Under the pieces are notes generated by a model. It was not told the DNA's origin. It was given only the letters and a program-made list of their open reading frames with translations, and made no database searches. The position numbers and the translations under genes are program-made. This document shows positions 13,689-25,829 of a stretch of 36,181 nucleotides of DNA, piece by piece. This DNA is from an uncultured Prevotellaceae bacterium (GTDB lineage: Bacteria; Bacteroidota; Bacteroidia; Bacteroidales; Bacteroidaceae): positions 1-36,181 of the forward strand of contig CAMVUB010000023.1 in the NCBI GenBank assembly GCA_947170495.1, in the 5' to 3' direction. Numbering within the stretch: position 1 is the first letter of the stretch; each line of letters starts with the position of its first letter.

Positions 13689-16600
13689 TTACCATTGGTT
13701 GGACAGCATTTCGAGCATCTCTTTTGCTGTCAGTTTGTAGTTCTTGTCGGCACCCTCCAGGAGGCTGTCGGAGAGGGCGCGCTTGCTCTCGTGCAGGCGC
13801 AGGATCTTCTCCTCGATGGTGTGGTGGCTGATGAGATGATAGACGGTGACGGCCTGCTTCTGTCCGATGCGGTAGGCGCGGTCGGTGGCCTGTTGCTCGA
13901 TGGCGGGGTTCCACCACGGGTCGAGGTGGATAACATAGTTGGCGGCTGTCAGGTTGAGGCCCACGCCCCCTGCCTTGAGGCTGATGAGGAAGATGGGACT
14001 CTTGCCCTTCTGGAAGTCGGAGACCAGTTGCTCGCGCTGCTTCAGGGTGACGTTGCCGTCGAGATAGAGGAACGGCAGCTTGGCTTCCTTGAGCGTTCGA
14101 GCGATGATTTGAAGGAATGATGTGAACTGACTGAATACAAGTACACTATGGTCGCCTTCAATAATGTTCTGCACGAGCTCCATAAAGGCGTTGACCTTGC
14201 TGGAACCATCTGTCCAGGCGTTGTTCGTGAGCTCGGGCGAGCAGGCTGTGCGGCGCAGGCGTGTGAGCTCGGCCAGCGCGTTGACGGTGAGCTGGTCGCC
14301 CTCCTCCTTGAAGCGCTGCTCGGCCTCGCGGCGAATGACTTCGTAGTAGGCCATCTCGTCGTCGGTGAGTTCCACGTCGATGGTGATTTCCGTCTTTTCC
14401 GGAAGCTCTTTGACCACCGCTTGCTTCGTGCGGCGTAGCATGAAGGGAGCCACCAGCGCCTGCAGCTGTTGCTGGCGTTCGGTGTCCTGCAGGTTTTCGA
14501 TGGGAATGATGAATTTCTGATGGAACTGTTCGTAGGTGCCGAGCAAGCCGGGGTTGATGAACTGGAAGAGGTTCCAGAGCTCGCCCAGGTGGTTCTGCAC
14601 GGGAGTACCCGTAAGGATGATACGGTGTGAGGCGAGCAGTTTCATGCATACGGCACTCGTCTTGGTGCCTCGGTTCTTGATGTTGTGCGCCTCGTCGAGC
14701 ACGACCGTGTTCCATTTCTTCTTGGTGATGAACTCCTGAATGGGCGACAGCAGGCCGTAGGTGGCGAGGACGACATCACCGCGAGTGACCTTCTCAATGG
14801 TAACGTGGCGGTCGAAGCAGTCGTTGAGGTTGAAGATGTGCAACGTGGGCGCGAAGCGCTGCAGCTCGTTGCGCCAGTTGCTGACGACGCTGGCCGGAGC
14901 CACCACCAGCGCGGCACCCTCCTTGGCGTGTGCCAGCAGGAAGGCGATGGTCTGCACGGTCTTACCCAGACCCATATCGTCGGCCAGACAGGCACCGGCC
15001 TCCCATTCACCCAGACGCATCATCCAGTGGAAACCATCCAGCTGGTAGGGGCGCAGCGTGGCCTGCAGATTCTTGGGCGGGGGGAAGTCTTTTTCGTCGG
15101 CCTGTTGGATGCGGTCGCGCAGCTGGACGAGGTCGTCGCTGTGATGGATATCTATCTCGCCGTTCACGAGTTGTGCCAGCACGCCACTCTGCAGCATCGG
15201 TACGGCAGGCTTGTTGTTCTCCAGTGTCGTGATGCTCTCCAGCGCGTCGAGCTGCTTGCGCAGCTTTTCCGACAACCACAGGTAGTCGCCGTTCTGCAGC
15301 TGCACGTAGCCGCCGTGGCTGCTGGCGAGGGCTTGCAGCAGCTGCTGTGCCGTGAGGATGGAGTCGTCGGAGAGATGTACCTGACCCTCCACCTCGAACC
15401 AGCGGCCACGGGGCGTGAGGGAGATGTTCCAGTCGCCGGCCTTTGCCGTATGCATGCGCAGGCGTTCACCCTCGGGCCACTCCACGGCACTCATCTCGGG
15501 GTGGCTGCTCACGAAGGCCAGCAGCTGCAGCACCTGTGGCGTGGAGAGATGTGCGGCGAGCTTCTCCGACAGCTCAATGCCGTGCTCTTGGCAGTATTGC
15601 AGGAGGGTGGTGAGGTTGCGGGCCTCGCCTTCCATGTCACGCTCGATGCGTACGCGTCCCGAGGTGTCGTTCTGGTCAATGATGATGGCGTCGCCCTGTG
15701 CCGGCGGCAGTGCCATCTTGCCGCCCATGAGCGGGCGCACGAGGACGTAGGCGTCGAACATCGTCTGTGTCGTGGGGTCGGGCGTGAGGCGGATAAGGAT
15801 CTGTGTTTGCGCCTCCAGGGTTTCCAGTTCCTTTTCCTCGGGGAGCAGGTCGCTGTGGATGTCCGTGACCTGTGAGATGAGCGGCAGCAGTTTCCTGAGC
15901 TTCTCCTCGGCTTCGGCTGGGAAGACAGGCACGGTGAGCAGTTCCTGAAGCAGGTGGCGTTCGCGATCCGACATCGGGTAGTAGATATAGTGCATCGCGG
16001 TGTCGCGATGATAGACGTTGTTCTGTGAGAACAGATCCTGAATGGCGACGTTGGATTGTATTTGGAAGCCGCCGTCAGCCGTGCGCTCCACGATGACATA
16101 GGGCTTCTGCTCCTCGATGGTCACGCGACGGAAAGGCGTCTGTTCCCCAGTATAGACGCGGTCAGACCCCACGAGATGCGGGAGGATCATGCCGACCGTC
16201 AGGCGGGTGGCACCCAGGAAACGGATGTCAGCCACCACGGCCTGATCTGTGCGGTCCATGAAGGGCTCCACACCGCTCATGAAACGGCCCCAGGCCAGTA
16301 GCTTGCCGCTGCCCCAACGGCCATCCTTCAGGCGGTTCTGCTCGCGCAGCTCTACGCTCTCGCCATCGCTCATGATGGTGTACATCACGCGGTGCTCGCC
16401 CTCGTCGTCGGGGTCCTTGCGCTTACTCTCAGAGGCAATGAGGCGGTCCAGCATCAGTTCCCACGGATCCTTCATCTTGACGAACGACGACACGGGCTTG
16501 GCACCGAAGCTGTTGGTGAGGATCTTCTTCTCGAACTTCTCCAGTTTGATATGCGCTTGTGCCTCGTGGCGCAGGAACGCTGCCTGCGGCTTGTAGTCGC

Positions 16601-17705
16601 CGGGCAGGGGCAGGCCGGCCATTGTCGTGGCCAGCAGTTGCACGAGGTGCTGCGTCAGGATGTACTCGCGTTCCTCCAAGGTCATAGGGTTCAGCAGGCG
16701 TGACAGCAGGTCCATATCCGTGCGCTGCAAGGGGTTGGCCAGTGTGTCAGCCAGCAGGATGGCAGCTCCCATGCGGAACAGGTTGCGCTCCCGCATCAGC
16801 TCGGCAAAGGCCGAGAGCGTCTTGCGTGCGTCGTTTTGCTTGGATGTCCACAGGGCGATGACCCAGTAGAAAGCCACGATGGGGTCTGTGGGGTAGGGGT
16901 CGGTGGCCGTCTTGCTCTTGGCTAATTTGTTGTTGGAGGCTTCGTTGAAGATCTTCATCGCCAGCTCGCTCTTGCCCTGTGCCATCGCGTGAACACCCTT
17001 CGAGAGATAGTCCGAGGAGGTCATCCGGATGCTGGTGGGCGGCGTGTATTGCCCCTGAACTACGAAGTTGTAGTAGTTGACGAGCCCTTTCATCTCGCGG
17101 ACGTCGGGGTCGGTGGAGTCGAGCTTGCGCAGGTTCAGCTGGCGCGGAATCATCTCTTCCACATCACGGATGTCCTCCTTCATCCATTTGCGCAGGACGG
17201 CGGAGAGGAAGGCGGGGAAGTCCATGTCGCGGATCATCGTCACCAGGGGCTCGTAGCGGCGGTCGTCGGCGAGGCTGATGAGATAGGGTGGGAGGGTGCT
17301 GTTGAGCACCATCGGCATCGGGCGCTTGCCGTTATGGCAGATGCGGACGCAGCGTTGCAGTTCATCGAACTCAGGGTAGCGCGTCAGCGGCCATTCGTCG
17401 AACTCCTTGAACCATTCCGGATGGTTGTCAAGGCCGAAGCGCATCACCTCGCCGTAGAAACGGGGACGGATGAACTGGCGGTCGGGGGAGAAATGATTGG
17501 CGGGCTCATGGACCACGAAACCTTCTTCGATGAGCGCTGCCGTCAGCAGCGGCAACTCGCCCAGCATGCAGGCCCCGTGGACGCTCAGCTGCACGCGGTC
17601 GTCATCGGAAAGATGCTGACCGATATATGCGTATAGGCAGACCAGCTTCTGTTGTGCCGGTTTGAAAGTCATCAGGTATTGTTGAACTACTGTCATATGA
17701 TTCAT
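13689..17705 (-). CDS. SNF2-family DEAD/DEAH-box helicase
   Basis: The protein has about 1338 residues from [14 protein letters not shown] (a start at 17696 is equally possible). The N-terminal ~850 residues are a large region of unknown fold. The C-terminal motor has Walker [17 protein letters not shown], box [12 protein letters not shown], motif [21 protein letters not shown], then helicase-C motifs [17 protein letters not shown] and [19 protein letters not shown]. This is the Swi2/Snf2 translocase pattern: it moves along double-stranded DNA and remodels protein-DNA complexes rather than unwinding. Upstream residues of the open frame run through the promoter (17717-17747) and are excluded. 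It is transcribed with trmD and diverges from ligA. Confidence 0.9.
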   Translation of the reverse strand: MNHMTVVQQYLMTFKPAQQKLVCLYAYIGQHLSDDDRVQLSVHGACMLGELPLLTAALIEEGFVVHEPANHFSPDRQFIRPRFYGEVMRFGLDNHPEWFKEFDEWPLTRYPEFDELQRCVRICHNGKRPMPMVLNSTLPPYLISLADDRRYEPLVTMIRDMDFPAFLSAVLRKWMKEDIRDVEEMIPRQLNLRKLDSTDPDVREMKGLVNYYNFVVQGQYTPPTSIRMTSSDYLSKGVHAMAQGKSELAMKIFNEASNNKLAKSKTATDPYPTDPIVAFYWVIALWTSKQNDARKTLSAFAELMRERNLFRMGAAILLADTLANPLQRTDMDLLSRLLNPMTLEEREYILTQHLVQLLATTMAGLPLPGDYKPQAAFLRHEAQAHIKLEKFEKKILTNSFGAKPVSSFVKMKDPWELMLDRLIASESKRKDPDDEGEHRVMYTIMSDGESVELREQNRLKDGRWGSGKLLAWGRFMSGVEPFMDRTDQAVVADIRFLGATRLTVGMILPHLVGSDRVYTGEQTPFRRVTIEEQKPYVIVERTADGGFQIQSNVAIQDLFSQNNVYHRDTAMHYIYYPMSDRERHLLQELLTVPVFPAEAEEKLRKLLPLISQVTDIHSDLLPEEKELETLEAQTQILIRLTPDPTTQTMFDAYVLVRPLMGGKMALPPAQGDAIIIDQNDTSGRVRIERDMEGEARNLTTLLQYCQEHGIELSEKLAAHLSTPQVLQLLAFVSSHPEMSAVEWPEGERLRMHTAKAGDWNISLTPRGRWFEVEGQVHLSDDSILTAQQLLQALASSHGGYVQLQNGDYLWLSEKLRKQLDALESITTLENNKPAVPMLQSGVLAQLVNGEIDIHHSDDLVQLRDRIQQADEKDFPPPKNLQATLRPYQLDGFHWMMRLGEWEAGACLADDMGLGKTVQTIAFLLAHAKEGAALVVAPASVVSNWRNELQRFAPTLHIFNLNDCFDRHVTIEKVTRGDVVLATYGLLSPIQEFITKKKWNTVVLDEAHNIKNRGTKTSAVCMKLLASHRIILTGTPVQNHLGELWNLFQFINPGLLGTYEQFHQKFIIPIENLQDTERQQQLQALVAPFMLRRTKQAVVKELPEKTEITIDVELTDDEMAYYEVIRREAEQRFKEEGDQLTVNALAELTRLRRTACSPELTNNAWTDGSSKVNAFMELVQNIIEGDHSVLVFSQFTSFLQIIARTLKEAKLPFLYLDGNVTLKQREQLVSDFQKGKSPIFLISLKAGGVGLNLTAANYVIHLDPWWNPAIEQQATDRAYRIGQKQAVTVYHLISHHTIEEKILRLHESKRALSDSLLEGADKNYKLTAKEMLEMLSNQW

Positions 17706-17716
17706 ATTTGCGGGTG

Positions 17717-19837
<2,121 letters not shown>

Positions 19838-19841
19838 AGCA

Positions 19842-19870
19842 ATCAGCCCCGTCGTAATGGCGGGGCTGAT
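19842..19870. terminator. Bidirectional terminator between ligA and the acyl-CoA synthetase
   Basis: A perfect 10-bp GC-rich stem, ATCAGCCCCG (19842-19851) with CGGGGCTGAT (19861-19870), has a 9-base loop. It lies between convergent stop codons (19837 and 19877), with T-containing flanks on both sides. Confidence 0.85.
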
Positions 19871-19876
19871 ACTTTG

Positions 19877-21550
19877 TTATACCGGGTAGTCCAGATATTT
19901 ATAGCGTTTGATGCTGCGCTTGGGCGTCTTCTCGAACTCCTCGGGCATCAGTTTGATGGCGTGCAGTCGTGCGTATGCCGGCACCACCTGATTCAGCTGC
20001 CTTCTGTTCTCTTCCATCTGCGCCAGCAACATCGCTTCTGACAGGCCACCGGCCTTCACCTCTTCGGGGTCTGCATAGACGAGGCCATAGAGATGTTCGC
20101 CCTTCTGAATGACCACGCATTCAGTCACATAAGGCAATGAACCGAGCTTATCCTCAATCTCCTCGGGATAGATGTTCTGTCCGTTGGCGCCGAGCAGCAT
20201 GTTCTTGGAGCGTCCCTTGATGAAGATATTTCCTTCTGCATCCATCACGCCCAGGTCGCCGGTATGGTACCAGCCATCCTTGTCGAGCACGGCAGCGGTG
20301 GCTTCCTCGTTCTTGTAGTAGCCCAGCATCACATTGGTGCCGCGCACGAGAATCTCGCCGATGGTGTGCTGCTGGTCATTACTGTCAATGCGCACTTCCA
20401 TGCGTGGCGCGGGACGTCCGCAGCTGCCCTGCTTGAAGGTCTCCCAGCCGGCATAGCTGATGATGGGGGCGCACTCGGTGGTGCCGTAGCCCACGGTGTA
20501 ATTGAAGCCGATGTCGTGGAGCACCGTCTCGATGTCCTGACTGAATGCTGCGCCGCCCACGATAATCTCCACGAAGTTACCGCCGAAGGCAGCCTGCAGC
20601 TTATGACGCACTTCTGCCAGCACGCGGTCGCGCAGGAACGGCGTGTGAAGGGCTATCTTGATGGCAGGTGTTTGCAGCTTGGGCAGCACGGCCTTGCGAA
20701 CAATCTTTTCGATAATCAGGGGCACGGCCACGATGAGGCGAGGCTTCAGGTCGGCAAAGGCGCCCAGCAGCACGGCGGGCGACGGGGTCTTGGCCAGGAA
20801 AAACACGTGCATGCCGTGGAGGAATTCATAGATGAACTCGAAGGCCATGCCGTACATGTGCGCCATCGGCAACATCGATAACACGTTGTCGCCGGGGCCC
20901 ATCAGGTTACCCAGTTTACCGACGGCGAACTCATAGTTGCTCCACAGTGCGCGGAAGGGAATCATGACACCCTTGGAGTTCGAGGTCGTCCCGCTCGTGT
21001 AGTTGAGCACTGCCAGCTCGTCGGGGTTGTCCTGATAGTAGTTGATATGCTGCTTGCGGAAGTTCATGGGGTACTTCTCGCCGAAGAGTCTGTTGAGGTT
21101 CTCGCGGGCATAGCGCACCTTCTCTGTGCGCCCTACGAGCAGCTTGTACTCCTCGTTGCTGTTGCAGAAGATACCTTCCAGTTTCGGCATCTTGTCGGCA
21201 TTCAGCTTAGGCCACACTTGGTCGCCCACGAAGAGCAGTTTCGCCTCGGAGTGGTTCACAATATCGTGGATTTGCTCGGGGTGGAACTCATGCAGGATAG
21301 GCACGGCCACGGCGCCGTAGCTCAGCGTTGCCAGGAAGGCGATACCCCAGCGTGAGCTGTTGCGGCCGCAGATGGCCACTTTGTCACCATGCTTCACGCC
21401 GGAAGCTTCAAGGATGATGTGTAGTTTCTCAATAATGCGTGCGACATCCTTGTTCTGGAAGGTCTGCACGCCGTAGTCACTCAGACCCGGAAGATCCCAG
21501 TGTTTCTGCAGGCTTTCTTGTATGCAGCGGTTAAAACTATGTTCGTTCAC
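19877..21550 (-). CDS. Long-chain fatty acid-CoA ligase (AMP-binding), paralogue 1
   Basis: The 557-residue ANL-family enzyme would activate fatty acids to acyl-AMP and acyl-CoA. The P-loop is LNYTSGTTSNSKGVMIP. Later motifs are GYGTTECAPIISYAG, DGWYHTGDLGVMD and IKGRSKNMLLGANGQNIYPEEIE. The C-terminal catalytic lysine region is FEKTPKRSIKRYKYLD. No transmembrane helix is obvious. It is a close tandem paralogue of the next gene upstream (21577-23256), 26 bp away in the same operon; whole segments are identical. Substrate specificity cannot be read from the sequence. Confidence 0.92.
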   Translation of the reverse strand: MNEHSFNRCIQESLQKHWDLPGLSDYGVQTFQNKDVARIIEKLHIILEASGVKHGDKVAICGRNSSRWGIAFLATLSYGAVAVPILHEFHPEQIHDIVNHSEAKLLFVGDQVWPKLNADKMPKLEGIFCNSNEEYKLLVGRTEKVRYARENLNRLFGEKYPMNFRKQHINYYQDNPDELAVLNYTSGTTSNSKGVMIPFRALWSNYEFAVGKLGNLMGPGDNVLSMLPMAHMYGMAFEFIYEFLHGMHVFFLAKTPSPAVLLGAFADLKPRLIVAVPLIIEKIVRKAVLPKLQTPAIKIALHTPFLRDRVLAEVRHKLQAAFGGNFVEIIVGGAAFSQDIETVLHDIGFNYTVGYGTTECAPIISYAGWETFKQGSCGRPAPRMEVRIDSNDQQHTIGEILVRGTNVMLGYYKNEEATAAVLDKDGWYHTGDLGVMDAEGNIFIKGRSKNMLLGANGQNIYPEEIEDKLGSLPYVTECVVIQKGEHLYGLVYADPEEVKAGGLSEAMLLAQMEENRRQLNQVVPAYARLHAIKLMPEEFEKTPKRSIKRYKYLDYPV

Positions 21551-21576
21551 TATCGTATTGGTTTAGCGTTTAGCGG

Positions 21577-23256
21577 TTAAGAATTCTCAATGGGGTAGTC
21601 CATATATTTGAAGCGCTTGATGCTTTTCTTGGGCGTCTTCTCAAACTCCTCGGGCACGAGGACGAGCCCCTGCACACGAGCGTAGGCGGGGATTACTTTG
21701 TTGAGTTCCTGGCGGTTGACTTCCATCTGCGCCTCCAGACCATTGCGGCTGATGCCGCCCTTCTTGAGTTCGTCGGGATCGGTATAGACGAGGCCGTAGA
21801 GCTGTTCACCCTTCTGGATGACCACGCACTCGGTGACGTATGGCAGCGAGGAGAGCTTGTCCTCGATTTCCTCGGGGTAGATGTTCTGTCCGTTGGCGCC
21901 CAACAGCATGTTCTTCGAGCGGCCCTTGATGAAGACGTTGCCATCGACATCCATGATGCCGAGGTCGCCGGTGTGATACCAGCCGTCCTTGAGCGTGGCA
22001 GCGGTGGCCTCCTCATTCTTGTAGTAGCCCAGCATCACATTCATGCCGCGTGCGAGGATCTCGCCCGGCACGTGCTGTGGGGCGGGGCTGTCGATGCGAA
22101 TTTCCATGCGGGGCGCAGCTTTGCCGCAGGAACCCTGTACGAACTCGTTCCACGGGGCGTAGCAGAGGATGGGCGCGCACTCCGTGGCACCGTAGCCGAT
22201 GGTGTAGTTGAAACCGATACCCTTCAGGAAAATCTCGATGTCTTGGTTCATGGCCGCGCCGCCCACGATGATTTCGAAGAAGTTGTCGCCGAAGGCTTTC
22301 TGCATCTTGCGGCGAATGTTCATCTTGACGCGGTCGCGCAACAGCGGTGTCATCAGCGCCAGACGGATGGCGGGAGCGTTGATTTTCGGGAAGATGGCCT
22401 TGCGCACGATCTTCTCGATGAGCAGGGGCACGGCGATAACCACCTTCGGCTTCAGCTCCTCAAAGGCGCGAAGCATCACGGTGGGTGAGGGGGTCTTGCC
22501 CAGGAAGGTCACGTGTACGCCGCGGGTCATCTCGTAGAGGAACTCGAAGGCCATGCCATACATGTGTGCCGTGGGCAGGATGCTCACCACATTGTCGCCC
22601 GCCTTGACATGTGCGTCATAAACCTCATGAGCGAACTGGACATTGCTCCACAGTGCGCGATAGGGGATCATGACACCCTTGGAGTTGGAGGTCGTGCCGC
22701 TGGTGTAGTTGAGCACGGCCATCTCCTCGGGGCTGTCATTATAATAATTAAGGTCACGCGCGCGGAAATTCATGGGGAACTTCTCGCCGAATAGGCGGTT
22801 GAGGTTCTCGCGGGCATAGGTGACTTTATCTGAGCGGCCATGCAGGATGCGGTATTCGTCGCTGGAGTTGGCGAAGACACCTTCCAGACCCGGCATCTTC
22901 TCGATGTCGAGTTGGGGCCATACCTGATCACCCACGAAGAGCAGCTTCGCATCGGAGTGGTTCACGATATCGTGGATCTGCTCGGGGTGGAACTCGTGGA
23001 GAATCGGTACTGCTACCGCGCCGTAACTCAACGTAGCCAGGAATGCGATGCCCCAGCGGGCGGTGTTACGACCGCAGATGGCCACTTTATCACCCTTCTT
23101 GACGCCGGAAGCCTCAAGAATGATATGCAGTTTTTCAATAATGCGTGCTACATCTTTGTAGCGGAAAGTATGGGCTCCGTAGTCGCTGAGCGCGTCCAAA
23201 TCCCAGTGTTCTGTAATACTCTGTTGTAATAAAGCATTAAAGCTTGGACATTCCAT
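21577..23256 (-). CDS. Long-chain fatty acid-CoA ligase (AMP-binding), paralogue 2
   Basis: The 559-residue ANL enzyme has LNYTSGTTSNSKGVMIP, GYGATECAPILCYA, DGWYHTGDLGIMD, NMLLGANGQNIYPEEIE and FEKTPKKSIKRFKYMD. It aligns end to end with paralogue 1. The start MECPSFNALLQQS is chosen because it matches the other paralogue's MNEHSFNRCIQES; an ATG eight codons earlier (23280) is also possible. A clear promoter lies directly upstream, so this is the first gene of the pair. Differences in the middle (for example DAHVKAGDNVVS against GNLMGPGDNVLS) suggest diverged partners or substrates rather than a fresh duplicate. Confidence 0.92.
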   Translation of the reverse strand: MECPSFNALLQQSITEHWDLDALSDYGAHTFRYKDVARIIEKLHIILEASGVKKGDKVAICGRNTARWGIAFLATLSYGAVAVPILHEFHPEQIHDIVNHSDAKLLFVGDQVWPQLDIEKMPGLEGVFANSSDEYRILHGRSDKVTYARENLNRLFGEKFPMNFRARDLNYYNDSPEEMAVLNYTSGTTSNSKGVMIPYRALWSNVQFAHEVYDAHVKAGDNVVSILPTAHMYGMAFEFLYEMTRGVHVTFLGKTPSPTVMLRAFEELKPKVVIAVPLLIEKIVRKAIFPKINAPAIRLALMTPLLRDRVKMNIRRKMQKAFGDNFFEIIVGGAAMNQDIEIFLKGIGFNYTIGYGATECAPILCYAPWNEFVQGSCGKAAPRMEIRIDSPAPQHVPGEILARGMNVMLGYYKNEEATAATLKDGWYHTGDLGIMDVDGNVFIKGRSKNMLLGANGQNIYPEEIEDKLSSLPYVTECVVIQKGEQLYGLVYTDPDELKKGGISRNGLEAQMEVNRQELNKVIPAYARVQGLVLVPEEFEKTPKKSIKRFKYMDYPIENS

Positions 23257-23296
23257 TGTGATGTGATTTGCGTTGCACATTTTTCAAAAATCTGTG

Positions 23297-23328
23297 CAAA
23301 GGTAGCGTCTTTCTTGCACACTTCCAAA
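23297..23328 (-). promoter_or_regulatory. Promoter of the acyl-CoA synthetase pair
   Basis: Read leftward, TTTG (complement of 23325-23328), 20 bases, then TACCTTTG (complement of 23297-23304). Confidence 0.75.
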
Positions 23329-23377
23329 TAATTTGTGCAAAAAGTGACGTTGAATGTACCAAAATTACTGCAATTAT

Positions 23378-23418
23378 ACCCTTTTGGCCCAACGCGGGGT
23401 GCGTTAGGCCAAAAGGGT
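23378..23418 (-). terminator. Strong hairpin between yggS and the acyl-CoA synthetase promoter
   Basis: An 18-bp stem with one mismatch (23378-23395 against 23401-23418) has a 5-base loop; the outer part is ACCCTTTTGGCC/GGCCAAAAGGGT. It sits 21 bases after the yggS stop. No T-run follows, so it could instead be a palindromic repeat. Confidence 0.6.
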
Positions 23419-23438
23419 AGGCGTACCGAAATGGAAGG

Positions 23439-24113
23439 TTAGTACTGGCGTTCGCCGAAGATTTGGGTGCCGATACGGATGAGTGTCGCCCCCTCGTCGA
23501 TGGCGATGTGCCAGTCGTCGCTCATGCCCATGGAGAGCTCCGTAAAAGAAGTGTGCGGGGCGTTGGACAGGGAGCGCCTAGCGCGCTCGAAGAACTGGCG
23601 GGCTGTGTGGAAGTCCTGGCGGATGCGGGCGGTGTCGTCGGTGTTCGTGGCCATTGCCATCACGCCAGCCAGCTCCACGGCCTCCAGCTCGCGCCATGCG
23701 CCGCTGTCGAGATATGACATAGCCTCGTCGGGCGTGAAGCCGAATTTCGTTTCCTCGGCGGCCACGTGCAACTGCAACAGACAGCGAATCCTACGTCCAG
23801 CCTTCAGCGCCTGCTTGTTGATCTCAGCCAGTAGGCGAGGGGAGTCGGCAGAGTGTATGAGGTTCACGTAGGGCGCGATGTATTTCACCTTGTTCGTCTG
23901 CAGATGTCCGATGAAATGCCATTCCAGCTCTTGCAGGTCAGCCAGCGCCGTGTGCTTCTGCTGAATCTCCTGCGCGTGGCTCTCGCCAAAGAGGCGCTGT
24001 CCGGCAGCGTAGGCCTCGCGGATGGCTTCAGCCGGGTGGTACTTAGAGATGGCCACCAGCCGCACGCCCGCAGGCAACTGCTCCGTAATCCTTCTTATCT
24101 CTTCTTGAATCAT
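23439..24113 (-). CDS. YggS-family pyridoxal-phosphate homeostasis protein
   Basis: The 224-residue TIM-barrel protein binds PLP through Lys24 in LVAISKYHP. Family motifs are FGESHAQEIQQK, EWHFIGHLQTNK, SADSPRLLAEI, KFGF and LSMGMSDDWHIAIDEGATLIRIGTQIFG. It helps control vitamin B6 and amino-acid balance and has no catalytic activity in known members. It follows the DUF4494 gene by 46 bp on the same strand, a pairing often seen in Bacteroidetes. Confidence 0.93.
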   Translation of the reverse strand: MIQEEIRRITEQLPAGVRLVAISKYHPAEAIREAYAAGQRLFGESHAQEIQQKHTALADLQELEWHFIGHLQTNKVKYIAPYVNLIHSADSPRLLAEINKQALKAGRRIRCLLQLHVAAEETKFGFTPDEAMSYLDSGAWRELEAVELAGVMAMATNTDDTARIRQDFHTARQFFERARRSLSNAPHTSFTELSMGMSDDWHIAIDEGATLIRIGTQIFGERQY

Positions 24114-24134
24114 AAACTCTCAATTCTCAATCGT

Positions 24135-24157
24135 CCCCCTTGGGGAACCATAGGGGG
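24135..24157 (-). repeat. Short palindrome between the DUF4494 gene and yggS
   Basis: CCCCCT (24135-24140) and AGGGGG (24152-24157) form a hairpin right after the DUF4494 stop at 24160. The sequence has the look of the other G/C-run palindromes in the window. Confidence 0.5.
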
Positions 24158-24159
24158 CT

Positions 24160-24606
24160 TTAACTTTCTGCTTTCACATAGTGAAACACATCCATGACTG
24201 GTGTCTCCGCGATGCTCACGATGACCCAGTCGCCCAGCGTGCCTTCCATGCCTTTGTCAAGACCTTTCACCGCGTCGCGGAAGTCAGTGGCCTGCACGAG
24301 GACAGTCTGATTCGTGCGCTTCTCGACGCCGCTGACCTCGTCGAGCGTGATATAAGCCACCTTGGCTTTGAACCAGCGGTCGGCAGCGGCGTCGGCGCTC
24401 TCGAAGATGTAGCTGAGGCGGGCGCGCTTGATGTCAGTGACGGTGAAATCGCCGCTGATGTAGGGCTTCATCTCCTCGATAAAGCGGCGCTCAGCCTCCG
24501 TGAAGCTGAGGGCTTCCACGATATATGTCTCTGTCGTCTTCTTCAGAAGACCTGTTTCCATTGTCTTGTCGTAACGGACTTTACATTCAAACCATTCGTT
24601 ATTCAT
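24160..24606 (-). CDS. DUF4494 domain protein
   Basis: The 148-residue protein starts MNNEWFECKVRYDKTMETG and has WFKAKVAYITLDEVSGVEKR, matching the Bacteroidetes-only DUF4494 family. No signal peptide, membrane helix or catalytic motif is visible; two similar halves (WFECKVRYDK... and WFKAKVAYIT...) suggest an internal duplication. The function is unknown. It leads a small unit with yggS. A -7 element (TAATTTTG, complement of 24644-24651) is upstream. Confidence 0.85.
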   Translation of the reverse strand: MNNEWFECKVRYDKTMETGLLKKTTETYIVEALSFTEAERRFIEEMKPYISGDFTVTDIKRARLSYIFESADAAADRWFKAKVAYITLDEVSGVEKRTNQTVLVQATDFRDAVKGLDKGMEGTLGDWVIVSIAETPVMDVFHYVKAES

Positions 24607-24714
24607 GTGCGTTATTTGTTGAGTTGTTTTTCTGAATCGCGGGCAAAATTACAAAAAGTTTATGAACGCGAGACCTTTTTGTACTGAAAATATCAAGGTT
24701 TATGGTTGAAAGTG

Positions 24715-24744
24715 CTTGCGTTTGATGGAAATGCCCTATATTTG
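24715..24744 (+). promoter_or_regulatory. Promoter of the three-gene secreted-protein operon
   Basis: CTTG (24715-24718), 18 bases, then TATATTTG (24737-24744), 29 bases before the first start codon. It diverges from the DUF4494 promoter about 90 bp away. Confidence 0.6.
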
Positions 24745-24773
24745 CAGCCAGAAACACAATCAATATATTCTTT

Positions 24774-25829
24774 ATGCATCGTTTTTACATGTTTTCTCTT
24801 GCGCTGTTGCTCTTGTGCCTGTCGTGGTCTGCGCCCACTGTGGCGGCGGTGAACCGGCAGCAGACAATGCTCAACGCCAAGAACCTTGTGGTGACGACCA
24901 CCAAGGGAGCCACTTATTACTACCTCGTAACCACCAATGACCCTCAGCGCCTGACGCTTGCCGACGGCAACGTAGAGATCTGCGGTGATGTCTTTGCCAT
25001 CACAGACATTCAGAGCATCGCCTACCGCAGCCTCTCGCGTGTCTTTATGGACGAGGACAGCACTACCTTCAACACCAAGATGACGCTCGATCACGGTCTG
25101 CTGGGCCTGCGCCGCTCGTTGGTCGTGGGGAAATGGAACTCGCTGGTGCTGCCAGTGGCGCTGACCACCGAGCAGATCCTTGATGCCTTCGGCGAAGGCA
25201 CGGAGGTGGCGCAGCCGCGCGGAGTGAGCGAGGAGGATGCCACCGTGGTGGAGCTGGAGACGATAGAGATGGCGCCCGGCGCTACCGTCATGAAGGCGTA
25301 CTATCATTATCTCGTGCGTCCCACGCGCGAGCCAGACGTGGCCAGCGACAAGTTCATCGTGAACTTCGTGCCGAGCGTCTCGCGCGTCTATGGCCCGATC
25401 TATCTGATTCCCAACGTCACGTTGGCCAAGAATGCCGTCGTCCGCACACAGACGCTATATGACAAGGATATACAAGCCGCCGTGCGCTTCCGCGGTACTT
25501 ATAAGAAGCAAACCGTTGCCGCCGGCGCCTATATGCTCAACGAAGAGGGCCTGATGACGCAGAGCGAAGAGGCCGTAGAGGTGAAGGCCTTCACCTCATG
25601 GGTCGAGGACATCAACCCCGGCGAGAAGCCCCTCACCTTCTATGTCGATGGCGCGTCGATAGACCCCACGGCGATTGCCGACCTGCGGTTCCCGGAACTC
25701 AAGGATGCGACAGCCGACGACGGTATCTACGACCTCGGTGGCCGCCGCGTAGGCACGCTGCCTGCTGACCGCAGCCGCCTGAAGCCGGGCATGTATGTGA
25801 TTCAGGGACGTAAGGTGATTGTCAAATGA
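24774..25829 (+). CDS. Secreted protein with C-terminal 'GRKVIVK' tail
   Basis: The 351-residue protein has a signal peptide (MHRFYMFSLALLLLCLSWSA...AA). It contains no recognised enzyme motif; the body is predicted beta-rich. The C-terminus, IYDLGGRRVGTLPADRSRLK then PGMYVIQGRKVIVK, resembles the tail found on many secreted Prevotella/Bacteroidales proteins, likely a sorting or anchoring signal related to type IX secretion domains (inference). Its stop overlaps the next start (ATGA at 25826-25829), so it is translationally coupled to the DUF6055 gene. Confidence 0.75.
   Translation: MHRFYMFSLALLLLCLSWSAPTVAAVNRQQTMLNAKNLVVTTTKGATYYYLVTTNDPQRLTLADGNVEICGDVFAITDIQSIAYRSLSRVFMDEDSTTFNTKMTLDHGLLGLRRSLVVGKWNSLVLPVALTTEQILDAFGEGTEVAQPRGVSEEDATVVELETIEMAPGATVMKAYYHYLVRPTREPDVASDKFIVNFVPSVSRVYGPIYLIPNVTLAKNAVVRTQTLYDKDIQAAVRFRGTYKKQTVAAGAYMLNEEGLMTQSEEAVEVKAFTSWVEDINPGEKPLTFYVDGASIDPTAIADLRFPELKDATADDGIYDLGGRRVGTLPADRSRLKPGMYVIQGRKVIVK

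Noticed and set aside
14685..15875. 396-codon antisense open frame over the SNF2 gene
   Set aside because: Shadow frame; the SNF2 helicase motifs on the other strand are unambiguous.
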